From a virus, in IMG/VR virus record IMGVR_UViG_3300024502_000006, positions 1 through 34,224 of that record: a DNA stretch of 34,224 nucleotides, one strand, 5' to 3'. This document shows, piece by piece, positions 7,637 through 14,205 of the stretch. Position 1 is the first letter of the stretch. Each line of letters opens with the position of its first letter. The notes below the pieces were generated by a model. That model did no database searches and was not told the DNA's origin. It was given only the letters and a program-made list of their open reading frames with translations. The translations under genes were made by a program, and so were the position numbers.

Positions 7637-8625
7637 TGGCTAACATCAGAATCTCTGACAAAGAGTTTATTGAAATTGTTCAAACAAGTCGATCTTGGAA
7701 AGAGGCTTCTGAGAGAATGAATATGGAAAACAAGAATGTAATGAAGAGGCGCAGGAACCTTGAAGTCAAGTACAACATTGCTCTAAATACGATTACTCAT
7801 CCTAACAATGAGACAAGAAAACAACATCACTTGCAGACAGCGCATAGGCATTCACCCAGATTGAATCTTGGAGTTGAGAATGGAACTGTTTTGGTTTTCT
7901 CGGATGCTCATTTCTATCCAGGTTTACATTCGTCGGTTTTTAAGGGTTTACTTTGGGCCATTAAACAATTTGCTCCAGTTGCTGTTATTGCAAATGGCGA
8001 TGTTTTTGATGGTGCGACTATCTCTCGTCATCCCCGCATTGGGTGGGACAGCAAGCCATCTGTTATTGAGGAACTTAAGGCTTGCGAAATTGCGATGGGG
8101 GAGATTGAAGAGGCGGCGAAAAAGGCAAGGCGCAATGTCAAGTTAATTTGGCCTCTTGGAAACCATGATGCTAGATTTGAAAACTTCCTAGCCGCCAATG
8201 CGCCTCAATATGAGCATGTTAAGGGGTTTAGCCTAAAAGATCATTTCCCTGCTTGGACTCCGTGTTGGTCTTGCTGGATTAACGACGACACGGTGGTTAA
8301 ACATCGATTTAAGGGTGGAATTCATGCAACCCATAACAACACACTATGGAGTGGCAAAAACATCGTCACAGGCCATTTGCACAGCCTGAAGGTGTCTCCC
8401 ATTACAGACTACAACGGAGTGCGCTATGGAGTCGATTCTGGCACTTTGGCAGATATTGACGGCCCACAGTTCATGGATTATTTGGAAGAAAACCCGACCA
8501 ACTGGAGATCGGGATTTGTTGTGTTGACCTTTTATAAGGGGAAGTTGCTATTCCCTGAGTTGGTTATGAAATTCAATAATGAGGCTATTGAGTTTCGTGG
8601 TCAAGTGATTCAATTGCCCAAGTGA
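7636..8625 (+). CDS. Calcineurin-like metallophosphoesterase with N-terminal HTH-like segment
   Basis: The 329-aa product has all five metallophosphoesterase motifs in order: SDAHF (D90, H92), NGDVFD (D122), GNHD (N176, H177), GIHATH (H230/H233) and TGHLHS (H247, H249). Residues 1-50 look like a small helix-turn-helix unit (SWKEASERMNMENKNVMKRRR). This architecture is common in tailed phages. The target, nucleic acid or nucleotide, is not known. It is the last rightward gene here, and its end overlaps the convergent gene at 8585 by 41 nt. Confidence 0.9.
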   Translation: MANIRISDKEFIEIVQTSRSWKEASERMNMENKNVMKRRRNLEVKYNIALNTITHPNNETRKQHHLQTAHRHSPRLNLGVENGTVLVFSDAHFYPGLHSSVFKGLLWAIKQFAPVAVIANGDVFDGATISRHPRIGWDSKPSVIEELKACEIAMGEIEEAAKKARRNVKLIWPLGNHDARFENFLAANAPQYEHVKGFSLKDHFPAWTPCWSCWINDDTVVKHRFKGGIHATHNNTLWSGKNIVTGHLHSLKVSPITDYNGVRYGVDSGTLADIDGPQFMDYLEENPTNWRSGFVVLTFYKGKLLFPELVMKFNNEAIEFRGQVIQLPK

Positions 8626-8809
8626 GATAGACCTGGGCTTTTTTGAGGTCTTCTATGCCATTCTTGTGTGAGTATCTACTTACATACTTGATGACATTGC
8701 CGATGCAATAAGCCTGAAAGTGTTCTGGCCCTAATTTGGCTTTGATGTAGTCGATGGTTTCGATGCCACCTGTTGTGTAGTGTTTTGGTTGGTTTACTGG
8801 ATCGCTCAT
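8585..8809 (-). CDS. DUF3310 protein
   Basis: The 74-aa product has the DUF3310 pattern: NQPKHYTTGGIETIDYI, a GPEHFQAYCIGNVIKYVSRY core and KNGIEDLKKAQVYL near the end. The family is widespread in phages and sometimes annotated as nucleotide-kinase associated; its activity is not established. AAGGA lies 7 nt before the ATG and overlaps the end of the upstream gene. It is the last gene of the leftward recombination operon and ends inside the convergent phosphoesterase gene. Confidence 0.85.
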   Translation of the reverse strand: MSDPVNQPKHYTTGGIETIDYIKAKLGPEHFQAYCIGNVIKYVSRYSHKNGIEDLKKAQVYLTWAIESLDHETQ

Positions 8810-8812
8810 GTT

Positions 8813-9007
8813 TTATTCCTTGTAATGTGCCAGCACATTGATTGCATTTAGCTGTCCCCATGAAAGCTGGATGATCTTGTCATCAAAGATCACATCAATT
8901 CCCTCTCCGTTCTCCCATTCAGTCACCTCAATGAATGAATGTTCTTTTGCGTGATGACAATACTTTTTCAAATCATCCATCTTTGATTTGCGAGTGTATG
9001 TTTTCAT
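8813..9007 (-). CDS. Small acidic hypothetical protein
   Basis: The 64-aa protein has a Lys/His-rich first half, then an acidic beta-type second half (FIEVTEWENGEGIDVIFDD) and a short helix at the end. It is not recognised. The gene is real by context: AAGGA 6 nt before the ATG, an ATGA overlap with the gene upstream and a 3-nt gap to the DUF3310 gene. Confidence 0.65.
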   Translation of the reverse strand: MKTYTRKSKMDDLKKYCHHAKEHSFIEVTEWENGEGIDVIFDDKIIQLSWGQLNAINVLAHYKE

Positions 9008-9594
9008 GTGTTTTCCTTATATGCTTGGTGAGCAAGCTCTGGGGTATCAAAACCATTCTTCTCCTTGAGTTTGGCTTCAATGGCTCGGGCAAACTTCCAC
9101 TGTTCGTATATTGGCCGATCTGGCCGATCTGTATGGTTCATGTAAATACTTGCAACCTCCTCATCCGTCAATCCAACCCATGTGCTCTGTGGTGGGGATG
9201 TGTGATTTGTTGTGTAAGTGTGCATCCTTGGCAACTGCTCGTTGAATTGGCAGTTGTGGGCGTTATGACCTTTGCAGTATGTGCACCAATGTGGGTTGCT
9301 CATGCGCCCTCCTTGATACCGTGGGCGGCTTCGGTCCAGCGGCTTGCGCTGTGGTGCGGGTGTTACACCTTGTTCTGCGCTTACTTTCATGCGCTTGCCG
9401 CATACGCAGTCAAACCCCATGACGCGCACAGGCTCCTGTTTGGGCTGTGCCAAGGCTTCTCTTTCTTTATAAGCACCATTTGCCCAAGCAATCTCACACA
9501 TACGCATAGTGTGTTCTTCGCAATCGTGATGTCTGTGGGGGGCTTGGCTGCCTTCGTTGTGCCACCATGTTTTAAATGCTTCGTCTTTAGTCAT
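9004..9594 (-). CDS. Mosaic hypothetical protein with Cys pairs and WxGLTDEE module
   Basis: The 196-aa product starts at ATG 9594, which overlaps the previous 37-aa gene's stop (ATGA). Three parts are visible: an N-terminal helix (DEAFKTWWHNEG), a middle with Cys pairs (CVCGKRM; WCTYCKGHNAHNC) that could bind zinc, and a C-terminal module WVGLTDEEV...FARAIEAKLKEKNG. The C-terminal module also occurs, diverged, in the 168-aa gene at 11419-11925. Such modular proteins are common in freshwater phage recombination and early operons. The function is unknown. Confidence 0.65.
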   Translation of the reverse strand: MTKDEAFKTWWHNEGSQAPHRHHDCEEHTMRMCEIAWANGAYKEREALAQPKQEPVRVMGFDCVCGKRMKVSAEQGVTPAPQRKPLDRSRPRYQGGRMSNPHWCTYCKGHNAHNCQFNEQLPRMHTYTTNHTSPPQSTWVGLTDEEVASIYMNHTDRPDRPIYEQWKFARAIEAKLKEKNGFDTPELAHQAYKENT

Positions 9595-9704
9595 TTGCAC
9601 ATTCCGATCAAAAAAGTTAAGCCACCGCTTGCCAGCTCAATTGAGCCAATGGTCAGCACCGCAAGCACCACAGACAAAATAATCTTCATCACCAAAATCT
9701 TCAT
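9591..9704 (-). CDS. 37-aa single-pass membrane peptide
   Basis: This short frame encodes a peptide with one hydrophobic helix (MKIIILSV-type start, then VVLAVLTIGSIEL). The exact opening is MKILVMKIILSVVLAVLTIG. It is kept because of its context: the ATG overlaps the upstream stop (ATGA), its own TGA overlaps the downstream ATG (ATGA), and GGAG lies upstream. The function is unknown; small membrane peptides in early phage operons can affect host membrane or exclusion functions. Confidence 0.6.
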   Translation of the reverse strand: MKILVMKIILSVVLAVLTIGSIELASGGLTFLIGMCK

Positions 9705-9892
9705 CTTTTTACTCCATCAGTGATCTTGTTATTCCAAGTTGTTTTGACAGAGTTTTTGCGATAGAAGTTGATCAGAAAGTCAATAAGTTGAACATAGCTG
9801 AAAACCACTCCAGTCTCTCTTTCAAGTTGATCTTTAATTGCATCGATATTTGCACTAATATTTACCGTGATTCTTCTCTTACTCATTTTCAT
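9701..9892 (-). CDS. Ribbon-helix-helix-like small protein
   Basis: The product of about 63 aa opens MKMSKRRITVNISANIDAIK, a basic beta strand followed by a helix, then a second helix (YVQLIDFLINFYRK), as in Arc/MetJ-type ribbon-helix-helix DNA-binding proteins. Two starts are possible, ATG 9892 and ATG 9886 (MSKRRI). The second is better spaced from AGGA and overlaps the stop of the 36-aa gene upstream. It could regulate this operon; the fold call rests on pattern only. Confidence 0.6.
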   Translation of the reverse strand: MKMSKRRITVNISANIDAIKDQLERETGVVFSYVQLIDFLINFYRKNSVKTTWNNKITDGVKR

Positions 9893-9989
9893 CAATCCTT
9901 GTCATTACAAACATAAAACACACAAACGCACCAACAATCACAAAAACACCAAGCAGAACAATCAAGAACAAAAACAATGCTTCAATCAT
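9879..9989 (-). CDS. 36-aa membrane peptide
   Basis: This short frame encodes MIEALFLFLIVLLGVFVIVG followed by a few more hydrophobic residues and a charged tail (MTRIDENE). It is essentially one membrane helix. Its ATG overlaps the upstream gene's stop (ATGA) and its TAA overlaps the probable start of the ribbon-helix-helix gene (ATGAGTAA). GGAG is present upstream. The tight coupling is the evidence that it is translated. The function is unknown. Confidence 0.55.
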   Translation of the reverse strand: MIEALFLFLIVLLGVFVIVGAFVCFMFVMTRIDENE

Positions 9990-10285
9990 ATTTTTTTCTC
10001 CACAATTGACCATTCACGCTCTTTGCGCCTTGCAAACGACATAGCAAAATTACCAGTCAGTTTTACAAGACCAAGTTTTTGCATTTCTGGAAGTCGTCTA
10101 GATACCTGGGCAGAGTCAAGACCAGTTTTTTGTGTAATACCATCTTTGCCCATTGGCCCATACTTTGCCAAAACAAAGTGAATCTTTATGAAATGCTTGT
10201 CAGCAAGTTCTTGTGCCTGTTCAGCCGCATCATGGCTGGTCTGAGGATCAGTCTTGCGTGACCGAAAGAATTTGAAAAACATCAT
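9986..10285 (-). CDS. Winged-helix-like DNA-binding protein
   Basis: The product of 98-99 aa has a basic N-terminus (FFKFFRSRKTDPQTSHDAAE) and a typical wHTH core: a first helix (FIKIHFVLAKYGP), a turn and recognition helix (GITQKTGLDSAQVSRRLPEM) and a wing (LVKLTGNFAMSFARRKER). Two adjacent ATG codons (10285, 10282) follow GGAG; the second is better spaced. It probably regulates transcription or assists replication. There is a 50-nt gap to the upstream gene, and it is ATGA-coupled to the 36-aa gene. Confidence 0.68.
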   Translation of the reverse strand: MMFFKFFRSRKTDPQTSHDAAEQAQELADKHFIKIHFVLAKYGPMGKDGITQKTGLDSAQVSRRLPEMQKLGLVKLTGNFAMSFARRKEREWSIVEKKI

Positions 10286-10335
10286 CAACTCCTATTAAAT
10301 TTTGGGCTACTTGCTTGCGCTTTCACCCATGAACA

Positions 10336-10584
10336 TCAGAATGGCAGATCGTCTTCCATGTCTTCAATGCGCTTAGTGGATTTCTTGGGCGCATCTTCTG
10401 CACGAGGCTCTTTGGGGTTCATTGCCAAAGACATGAACCTGCCACTCTTGCCTTCCTTGATCCATGCTGACAGCCAGTAGTCCTTACCACCAACAGTGAT
10501 GTTCCCCTTGTAGTCGGGGTGCTTTGGTTCTTCCTTCTTGTCGTTCCTGAACAGAACGCCAGAATTGTCACGCTTTTCTTCCAT
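10336..10584 (-). CDS. Small candidate ssDNA-binding protein with SSB-like acidic tip
   Basis: The 82-aa product has a beta-rich core (GVLFRNDKKEEPKHPDYKG, then ITVGGKDYWLSAWIKEG and GRFMSLAM) and ends in EDMEDDLPF. The acidic tail with terminal -DLPF closely resembles the bacterial SSB C-terminal tip (DDDIPF type), which recruits partner proteins. The gene lies 1 nt after the YqaJ exonuclease gene and in the same operon as the ERF annealing protein, where an ssDNA-binding protein fits. The core is shorter than a standard OB-fold SSB, so the call is inference. Confidence 0.6.
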   Translation of the reverse strand: MEEKRDNSGVLFRNDKKEEPKHPDYKGNITVGGKDYWLSAWIKEGKSGRFMSLAMNPKEPRAEDAPKKSTKRIEDMEDDLPF

Positions 10585-10585
10585 T

Positions 10586-11191
10586 TCAAATTTCCTTTAG
10601 TTTGTCTAGTTTGTCTTCAAGTTCACTTAAAAACTTGACCACCTCTTTTTCGAGTTCTGCAATGAGTTCATCATCGCGCTCGACACGCCTAACGAACAGT
10701 CTTAGGTGTTCTGGCATCCGTGAGTCGTAGCTCACAAAGTCGCACCATTTCCTGCCCGTACAAGCCATTTGCCACTGCATCTGCACAACATAGTCGCCTG
10801 GGACTGTTTTACTCAGCAGTGTCTCCAAGTGTGTGTGGCTCATTGGATTCTTGATTTCCACCAATCCGTCTTTCTCTACAAGACCATCAGGACTTGCAGA
10901 AGACATTGGAATCGATGGATGATCCACTGACCCACATTCATCCACTAGGACATTTGCTTTTGCCTCGTATGCGGCTCTAGCAAACTTCTCTTGTTCAATC
11001 CCTCGCTCCATCGCTGGATTGGTATATGACTCAACTGGTTCACCTGTGATTCTTTCGATGAGCAATTGAGCCATGTATTTGGCACGAGAGGCTGAATAAC
11101 CGCTTTTGGTCTTGGCAATGACATCAGATACCCTAGATGCCGTTACCTTGCCCAAACGGGCTTTAAACCACTCTGGTGACCCCTGTTCCAT
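10586..11191 (-). CDS. YqaJ-family (lambda exonuclease-like) viral recombinase
   Basis: From ATG 11191 the product is 201 aa and opens MEQGSPEWFKARLGKVTASR, the family hallmark. Catalytic features of the PD-(D/E)xK fold are E67 (GIEQE region), SPDG (D102) and VEIKNP (E112, K114), followed by YVVQMQWQMACTG. It should resect DNA ends 5' to 3' to feed the ERF protein. The ATG follows the previous stop by 1 nt. GTG 11218 is an alternative start but its GAGG is too close. A C-terminal coiled-coil tail is present. Confidence 0.88.
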   Translation of the reverse strand: MEQGSPEWFKARLGKVTASRVSDVIAKTKSGYSASRAKYMAQLLIERITGEPVESYTNPAMERGIEQEKFARAAYEAKANVLVDECGSVDHPSIPMSSASPDGLVEKDGLVEIKNPMSHTHLETLLSKTVPGDYVVQMQWQMACTGRKWCDFVSYDSRMPEHLRLFVRRVERDDELIAELEKEVVKFLSELEDKLDKLKEI

Positions 11192-11192
11192 G

Positions 11193-11426
11193 TCAGTATC
11201 CAATGTTGAGATAAACACTACCTCTAGGCCACAGATCAAGCATCACAGTTGCCGCACCAGTTCCCTTGAAATCTTCTTCTGTGTAGAGGATATCTGCGAG
11301 TTCTGACATTGACAATCCATTGAGTTTCATTCCTGGTTTGACAAAGTATCCCTTCATTGAATAGTGAGGTAAATAGGTAATTCCCCTATGTACGTAGCAA
11401 AGTTGTGGTGTTCGTTCTTCACGCAT
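11193..11426 (-). CDS. Small hypothetical protein
   Basis: The 77-aa product starts at ATG 11426, chosen because GAGGAG lies 7 nt upstream; a longer frame upstream is covered by the 168-aa gene. The sequence opens MREERTPQLCYVHRGITYLP and ends with a short segment (ATVMLDLWPRGSVYLNI). It is not recognised. The start overlaps the upstream gene by 8 nt, and the stop is 1 nt before the exonuclease ATG. Confidence 0.6.
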   Translation of the reverse strand: MREERTPQLCYVHRGITYLPHYSMKGYFVKPGMKLNGLSMSELADILYTEEDFKGTGAATVMLDLWPRGSVYLNIGY

Positions 11427-11925
11427 TGTTCTTCTCCTCGGCATAGCCGTTTTTTTGTTTAAGTGTATTTGACAGTTCTTTGGCAAATGCCAAGCACCAT
11501 TGTTCAGGGTCACGATTGAAGTCAACATGATGATCAAATTCTGTCAGCATGAAACATTCATGTATATCTTTATCTGTCGGCCCAATCCATTCACGCTTGC
11601 GAGGGGCATGAACCATTTCGTTGCCTTCCCAAACTGCCCCACACACACAATTTAGTTCAAGTTCTGGAGAGTTTGCGTAAAGTGGTGTTTCGTATGTTTT
11701 GTCGTGATCAACAAACCCTCTCATGTTCTTCTGAAAATAGACTTTGTGTGTGCTTTTATCTTGGTACATCCAAACCACAGGCTCTTGAGAAACTTGATGT
11801 TTATCTGCATCTGCTATAGCCTTACAAAGTTTGTTGTAAGCAAGTTCTATATCTCTTGGAATTGCAAACCCTTTCATCGCTATTACAAGATCAATTGAAG
11901 CCCGTTTCATTAGTTCTTCACGCAT
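11419..11925 (-). CDS. Mosaic hypothetical protein with WxGxTDxD module
   Basis: The 168-aa product has a helical N-terminus, a central PVVWMYQDKSTHKVYF...ETPLY unit (a 'VAWMY...PLY' module known from many aquatic phage proteins), and a C-terminal module WIGPTDKDI...LAFAKELSNTLKQKNG. That last module matches the C-terminus of the 196-aa gene at 9004-9594. GGGAG lies 7 nt before the ATG, and 2 nt separate it from the ERF stop. It is probably an early accessory protein of unknown role. Confidence 0.62.
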   Translation of the reverse strand: MREELMKRASIDLVIAMKGFAIPRDIELAYNKLCKAIADADKHQVSQEPVVWMYQDKSTHKVYFQKNMRGFVDHDKTYETPLYANSPELELNCVCGAVWEGNEMVHAPRKREWIGPTDKDIHECFMLTEFDHHVDFNRDPEQWCLAFAKELSNTLKQKNGYAEEKNNA

Positions 11926-11927
11926 GA

Positions 11928-12494
11928 TTAAGCTCCCAATGTTGATTTCTTAGCATCTTTGGCGGCAATGATCTGCTTTTGTGCATCCTGATCAGTTTTG
12001 CAAGCCTTGAGTGCCTTTTGATAGTTCACTTTGAGTTCTTCAAGATTGATCGACTCTTCAATCATTGCAATCAAATCTGCAACCTTAGATTCAGTCAGCT
12101 TGAACTCAGGCTCAATCGATCCTGTTGTAGCGTCTAGCGCATCATGCTCAACGATGTGAAGCACCTGAACCCAAAGATAGCGAGAAATGTAGGTCTGCAC
12201 TGCCCCAAGGTTCTGCACTGGATGACAACCTTTCAGTTGTGCTTCAGACATTGGGCTTGAGAAGATGATGATTTCGTCAGGCTTGTCTACATTGATCAGG
12301 ACAAACTCTGCCATGTCCTTATTGAATCGGATCACAGATGTGAGTCCTACTTCAGCAAAGATTTCAAGAGCAGGGATTACGAAATCGGATAACTCAAAGT
12401 ATGAGTACCCAGCGAACTTGTTAAGGCCAGACTTCTTGAGAGCCTTTTTGTGGAACTTTGATCTGGCTTCGTTCAGTTTTTGAAAAACATTCAT
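11928..12494 (-). CDS. ERF-family ssDNA-annealing protein
   Basis: The 188-aa product has the ERF pattern: a Lys-rich N-terminal helix (KFHKKALKKSGLNKFAGY), then YFELSDFVIPALEIFAEVGL, a beta section, and the GAVQTYISRYLWVQVL helix with conserved aromatic residues. ERF proteins pair complementary single strands in phage recombination. The start is ATG 12494 with GGAG 6 nt upstream. The C-terminal 70 residues are helical and more variable. It works with the YqaJ exonuclease of the same operon. Confidence 0.88.
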   Translation of the reverse strand: MNVFQKLNEARSKFHKKALKKSGLNKFAGYSYFELSDFVIPALEIFAEVGLTSVIRFNKDMAEFVLINVDKPDEIIIFSSPMSEAQLKGCHPVQNLGAVQTYISRYLWVQVLHIVEHDALDATTGSIEPEFKLTESKVADLIAMIEESINLEELKVNYQKALKACKTDQDAQKQIIAAKDAKKSTLGA

Positions 12495-12513
12495 TGTCAA
12501 CTCCTGTTAAAAA

Positions 12514-12705
12514 TTAAGCGGCTTTTTTAGCCTCGTGTTGAATCCACTGTTGCAAGCAATAGATTGAATCATTCATGTTGGCTATTTCTTCCTGATAGCC
12601 TGTCCAGCGTTTGTTCAAGCACATCAAGTGCAGCGATTCGAGTCTCTGCTTCAAGTCCAGAATCATCTCGCTGTAGTCGCCCACCAGGAATTTCTCTTGT
12701 GACAT
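12514..12705 (-). CDS. Small hypothetical helical protein
   Basis: The 63-aa product starts at ATG 12705 (MSQEKFLVGDYSEM) with GGAG 8 nt upstream; upstream in-frame codons lack a ribosome site. It is predicted as two amphipathic helices (MILDLKQRLESLHLMCL and NMNDSIYCLQQWIQ), suggesting a coiled-coil or small dimer. It is not recognised. It lies 19 nt before the ERF gene in the same operon. Confidence 0.58.
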   Translation of the reverse strand: MSQEKFLVGDYSEMILDLKQRLESLHLMCLNKRWTGYQEEIANMNDSIYCLQQWIQHEAKKAA

Positions 12706-12761
12706 CTTTGAATCTCCTTGAAATGTCAGTTTGTGAAGAATTGGTATAAACAAATCGTGGA

Positions 12762-12974
12762 TCAGTTATCCGCAGACTTGGATACGTTACTTTTGCCGTT
12801 GACAATTGACTGGACAATTTCGGTTTGTGTGTCATAGTCAAAGTCTTTGAGTTTGAGGAAGTATTGTTCGCCACAGCATTCGTCTTTGCTCCCTCGTGGT
12901 TTGATGCATAACATGCAGAATTGATCATCACAGTGTTCCTCCATAACCTCTTCCAAGTTCATCTTCGTTCTCAT
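12762..12974 (-). CDS. Small Cys-rich hypothetical protein
   Basis: The 70-aa product starts at ATG 12974 (MRTKMNLEEVMEEH) after GGAGG spaced 7 nt, inside the 3' end of the upstream gene (47-nt overlap). Six residues in the middle (HCDDQFCMLC...DECCGEQ, Cys plus His) could form a zinc site. The rest is acidic and helical. The function is unknown. Confidence 0.55.
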   Translation of the reverse strand: MRTKMNLEEVMEEHCDDQFCMLCIKPRGSKDECCGEQYFLKLKDFDYDTQTEIVQSIVNGKSNVSKSADN

Positions 12975-13269
12975 ACCTAGTCCTCCTGTTGAGCATTTGT
13001 TCGACTCGTTGTGAATAGTCTGTTTTGTAAGCCTTGCGTTCTGCCGATTGGTCAATCCAAGGTGTTTTGATTTTGTCAATCACACGCAATTCTGCAATGC
13101 GTTGTGCCTGTAGTTCAATACGGGATTTCACCAATTGACCAACTCCACGCCAATCACTGTTCTTGACTGCATCAGCTAATGCAGGACAGTCGCAAATAGC
13201 GTCTGCAATGTCTTTAGCATCGATTGTTTGAATGACTGCCCAGCGTTCACGATCAATTTCGTTGTTCAT
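12928..13269 (-). CDS. Hypothetical helical protein
   Basis: The 113-aa product starts at ATG 13269, which overlaps the upstream TGA (ATGA) and has GGAG 6 nt upstream; ATG 13281 is less likely. It is helix-rich (RWAVIQTIDAKDIADAICDC, then RIELQAQRIAELRVIDKI). There is no known family. The long overlap with the next gene is backed by ribosome sites on both. Confidence 0.55.
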   Translation of the reverse strand: MNNEIDRERWAVIQTIDAKDIADAICDCPALADAVKNSDWRGVGQLVKSRIELQAQRIAELRVIDKIKTPWIDQSAERKAYKTDYSQRVEQMLNRRTRYENEDELGRGYGGTL

Positions 13270-13550
13270 GCCAAACTCCATTCTTTGCCATCTTGAATGT
13301 GTTGCTTGCGAATTGCTATCATGTCGCTAGCAATCAAAGCCATAGCCCTGTTCACATCTTCTTGCGTGAGAATGGATGATGACAATTGGTAGAACTGGTG
13401 ACGACCATCATTGAACTCAATTGCAAAATCATCATAGTCATCATATTCAACGGTGACATGGATTTCTTTGAAGTGAGGGAGAAAGTCAATAGACCTTGAG
13501 ATGCTGAAATCCTCTGGATCAGCGGTGACTGAGTTTTTGAAAAGTTTCAT
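13266..13550 (-). CDS. Hypothetical protein, first gene of the leftward operon
   Basis: The 94-aa product starts at ATG 13550 (MKLFKNSVTADPEDFSIS) with AAGG 6 nt upstream. The middle is beta-rich and acidic (EIHVTVEYDDYDDFAIEF), followed by a helix. It is not recognised. As the first gene after the divergent region it is probably expressed early; the acidic surface could mimic DNA, but that is only a guess. Confidence 0.55.
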   Translation of the reverse strand: MKLFKNSVTADPEDFSISRSIDFLPHFKEIHVTVEYDDYDDFAIEFNDGRHQFYQLSSSILTQEDVNRAMALIASDMIAIRKQHIQDGKEWSLA

Positions 13551-13695
13551 CTTGCGCCTTTCTTTGTTGAACACCTGTCTGGTGTGGAATGAATTCTGTC
13601 ATAGATTTGATGGTCTGGAATAGGTGTTTTCCCTAGTATTTTTTTTGTTTTGCAGGGTTATGATGTTTTTTCCAATCACTAACAGGAGTTGAAAA
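13551..13695. promoter_or_regulatory. Divergent regulatory region between the two early operons
   Basis: The leftward recombination operon and the rightward replication operon both start from this 145-bp gap. Seen in it are an inverted repeat ACACC-TGTCT-GGTGT at 13571-13585 (possible operator), a T-rich run at 13638-13650, and a rightward -10-like TATGAT at 13659-13664 with a poor -35. I find no convincing leftward sigma-70 promoter. The functional call is inferred from gene orientation. Confidence 0.45.
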
Positions 13696-14106
13696 TTGAA
13701 ACTAACTGAATCACACTATTCGATGCTTAGGAAACTAAACAATCGATCATTGGAAGTGCGTCAAATGACTCTTTTGAGTCACAGCCACTCATCCGACATT
13801 CACATCGAACGCTGGCTCAACGATTTGCAAAAACAAGGTTTTGCCGTGTTCATCGATCCTTTGTGGCACATCACGAATGCTGGGCGTGAGCAGTTCGCCA
13901 AATACAACGATGGCTTTGCTGAAATCTTCAATAAACGTGGCAAGAAGAAGGTTTACGACCAAGAGATTTACGAGGGTTTTGACCCTGCTAAAGAGGTCTA
14001 TAGGAAGGGTTCGCTTGACTTCTTGCTATGCCCGTCTTTGGCCTTTAACGAACGGGTTTACAAGGATACCTACTTGGCTCGTGTTGCAAGACGAGAACAG
14101 GTATGA
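13696..14106 (+). CDS. Candidate winged-helix DNA-binding protein, TTG start
   Basis: The 136-aa product begins at TTG 13696, supported by AGGAG 7 nt upstream and the absence of a better start. Its first 75 residues follow a wHTH layout: SHYSMLRKLNNRSLEVRQM, then IHIERWLNDLQKQGF and a wing AVFIDPLWHITNAG. The C-terminal half has a basic KKRG-type patch and aromatic residues. As first gene of the replication operon it may be a regulator or a replication accessory protein. Confidence 0.6.
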   Translation: MKLTESHYSMLRKLNNRSLEVRQMTLLSHSHSSDIHIERWLNDLQKQGFAVFIDPLWHITNAGREQFAKYNDGFAEIFNKRGKKKVYDQEIYEGFDPAKEVYRKGSLDFLLCPSLAFNERVYKDTYLARVARREQV

Positions 14107-14110
14107 TATT

Positions 14111-14179
14111 GTTGAGTCTGGCTAGGGCTGAAGTCATGAGCAGTCCGAAAAGTGCACCTCCCACCTGCCACGACTCAAC
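14111..14179 (+). ncRNA. Structured RNA or DNA hairpin element before the replication genes
   Basis: A 69-nt element: GTTGAGTC (14111-14118) pairs with GACTCAAC (14172-14179), TGGC (14119-14122) with GCCA (14167-14170), and AGG (14124-14126) with CCT (14164-14166). That is 15 base pairs with two one-base bulges. The 37-nt apical part can also fold (GGGCTG with CAGTCC). It fills almost the whole 99-nt gap between two rightward genes, 26 nt before the next start. No U tract follows, so it is not a plain terminator. The family is not recognised. Confidence 0.5.
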
Positions 14180-14205
14180 TTCAGGAGGCTTTGCGAGGAA
14201 AATTC

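Noticed and set aside
9004-9723. Long plus-strand open frame opposite the 196-aa gene (8935-9723)
   Set aside because: Its protein is Cys/Phe/His-rich with no family-like pattern. The minus-strand gene has ribosome sites and ATGA overlaps at both ends and continues an unbroken leftward operon.
14120-14160. Hammerhead-like CTGA...GAAA pieces within the 14111-14179 element
   Set aside because: The core would need CUGANGA before stem II and a UH cleavage site; the bases present do not supply them in the right order.
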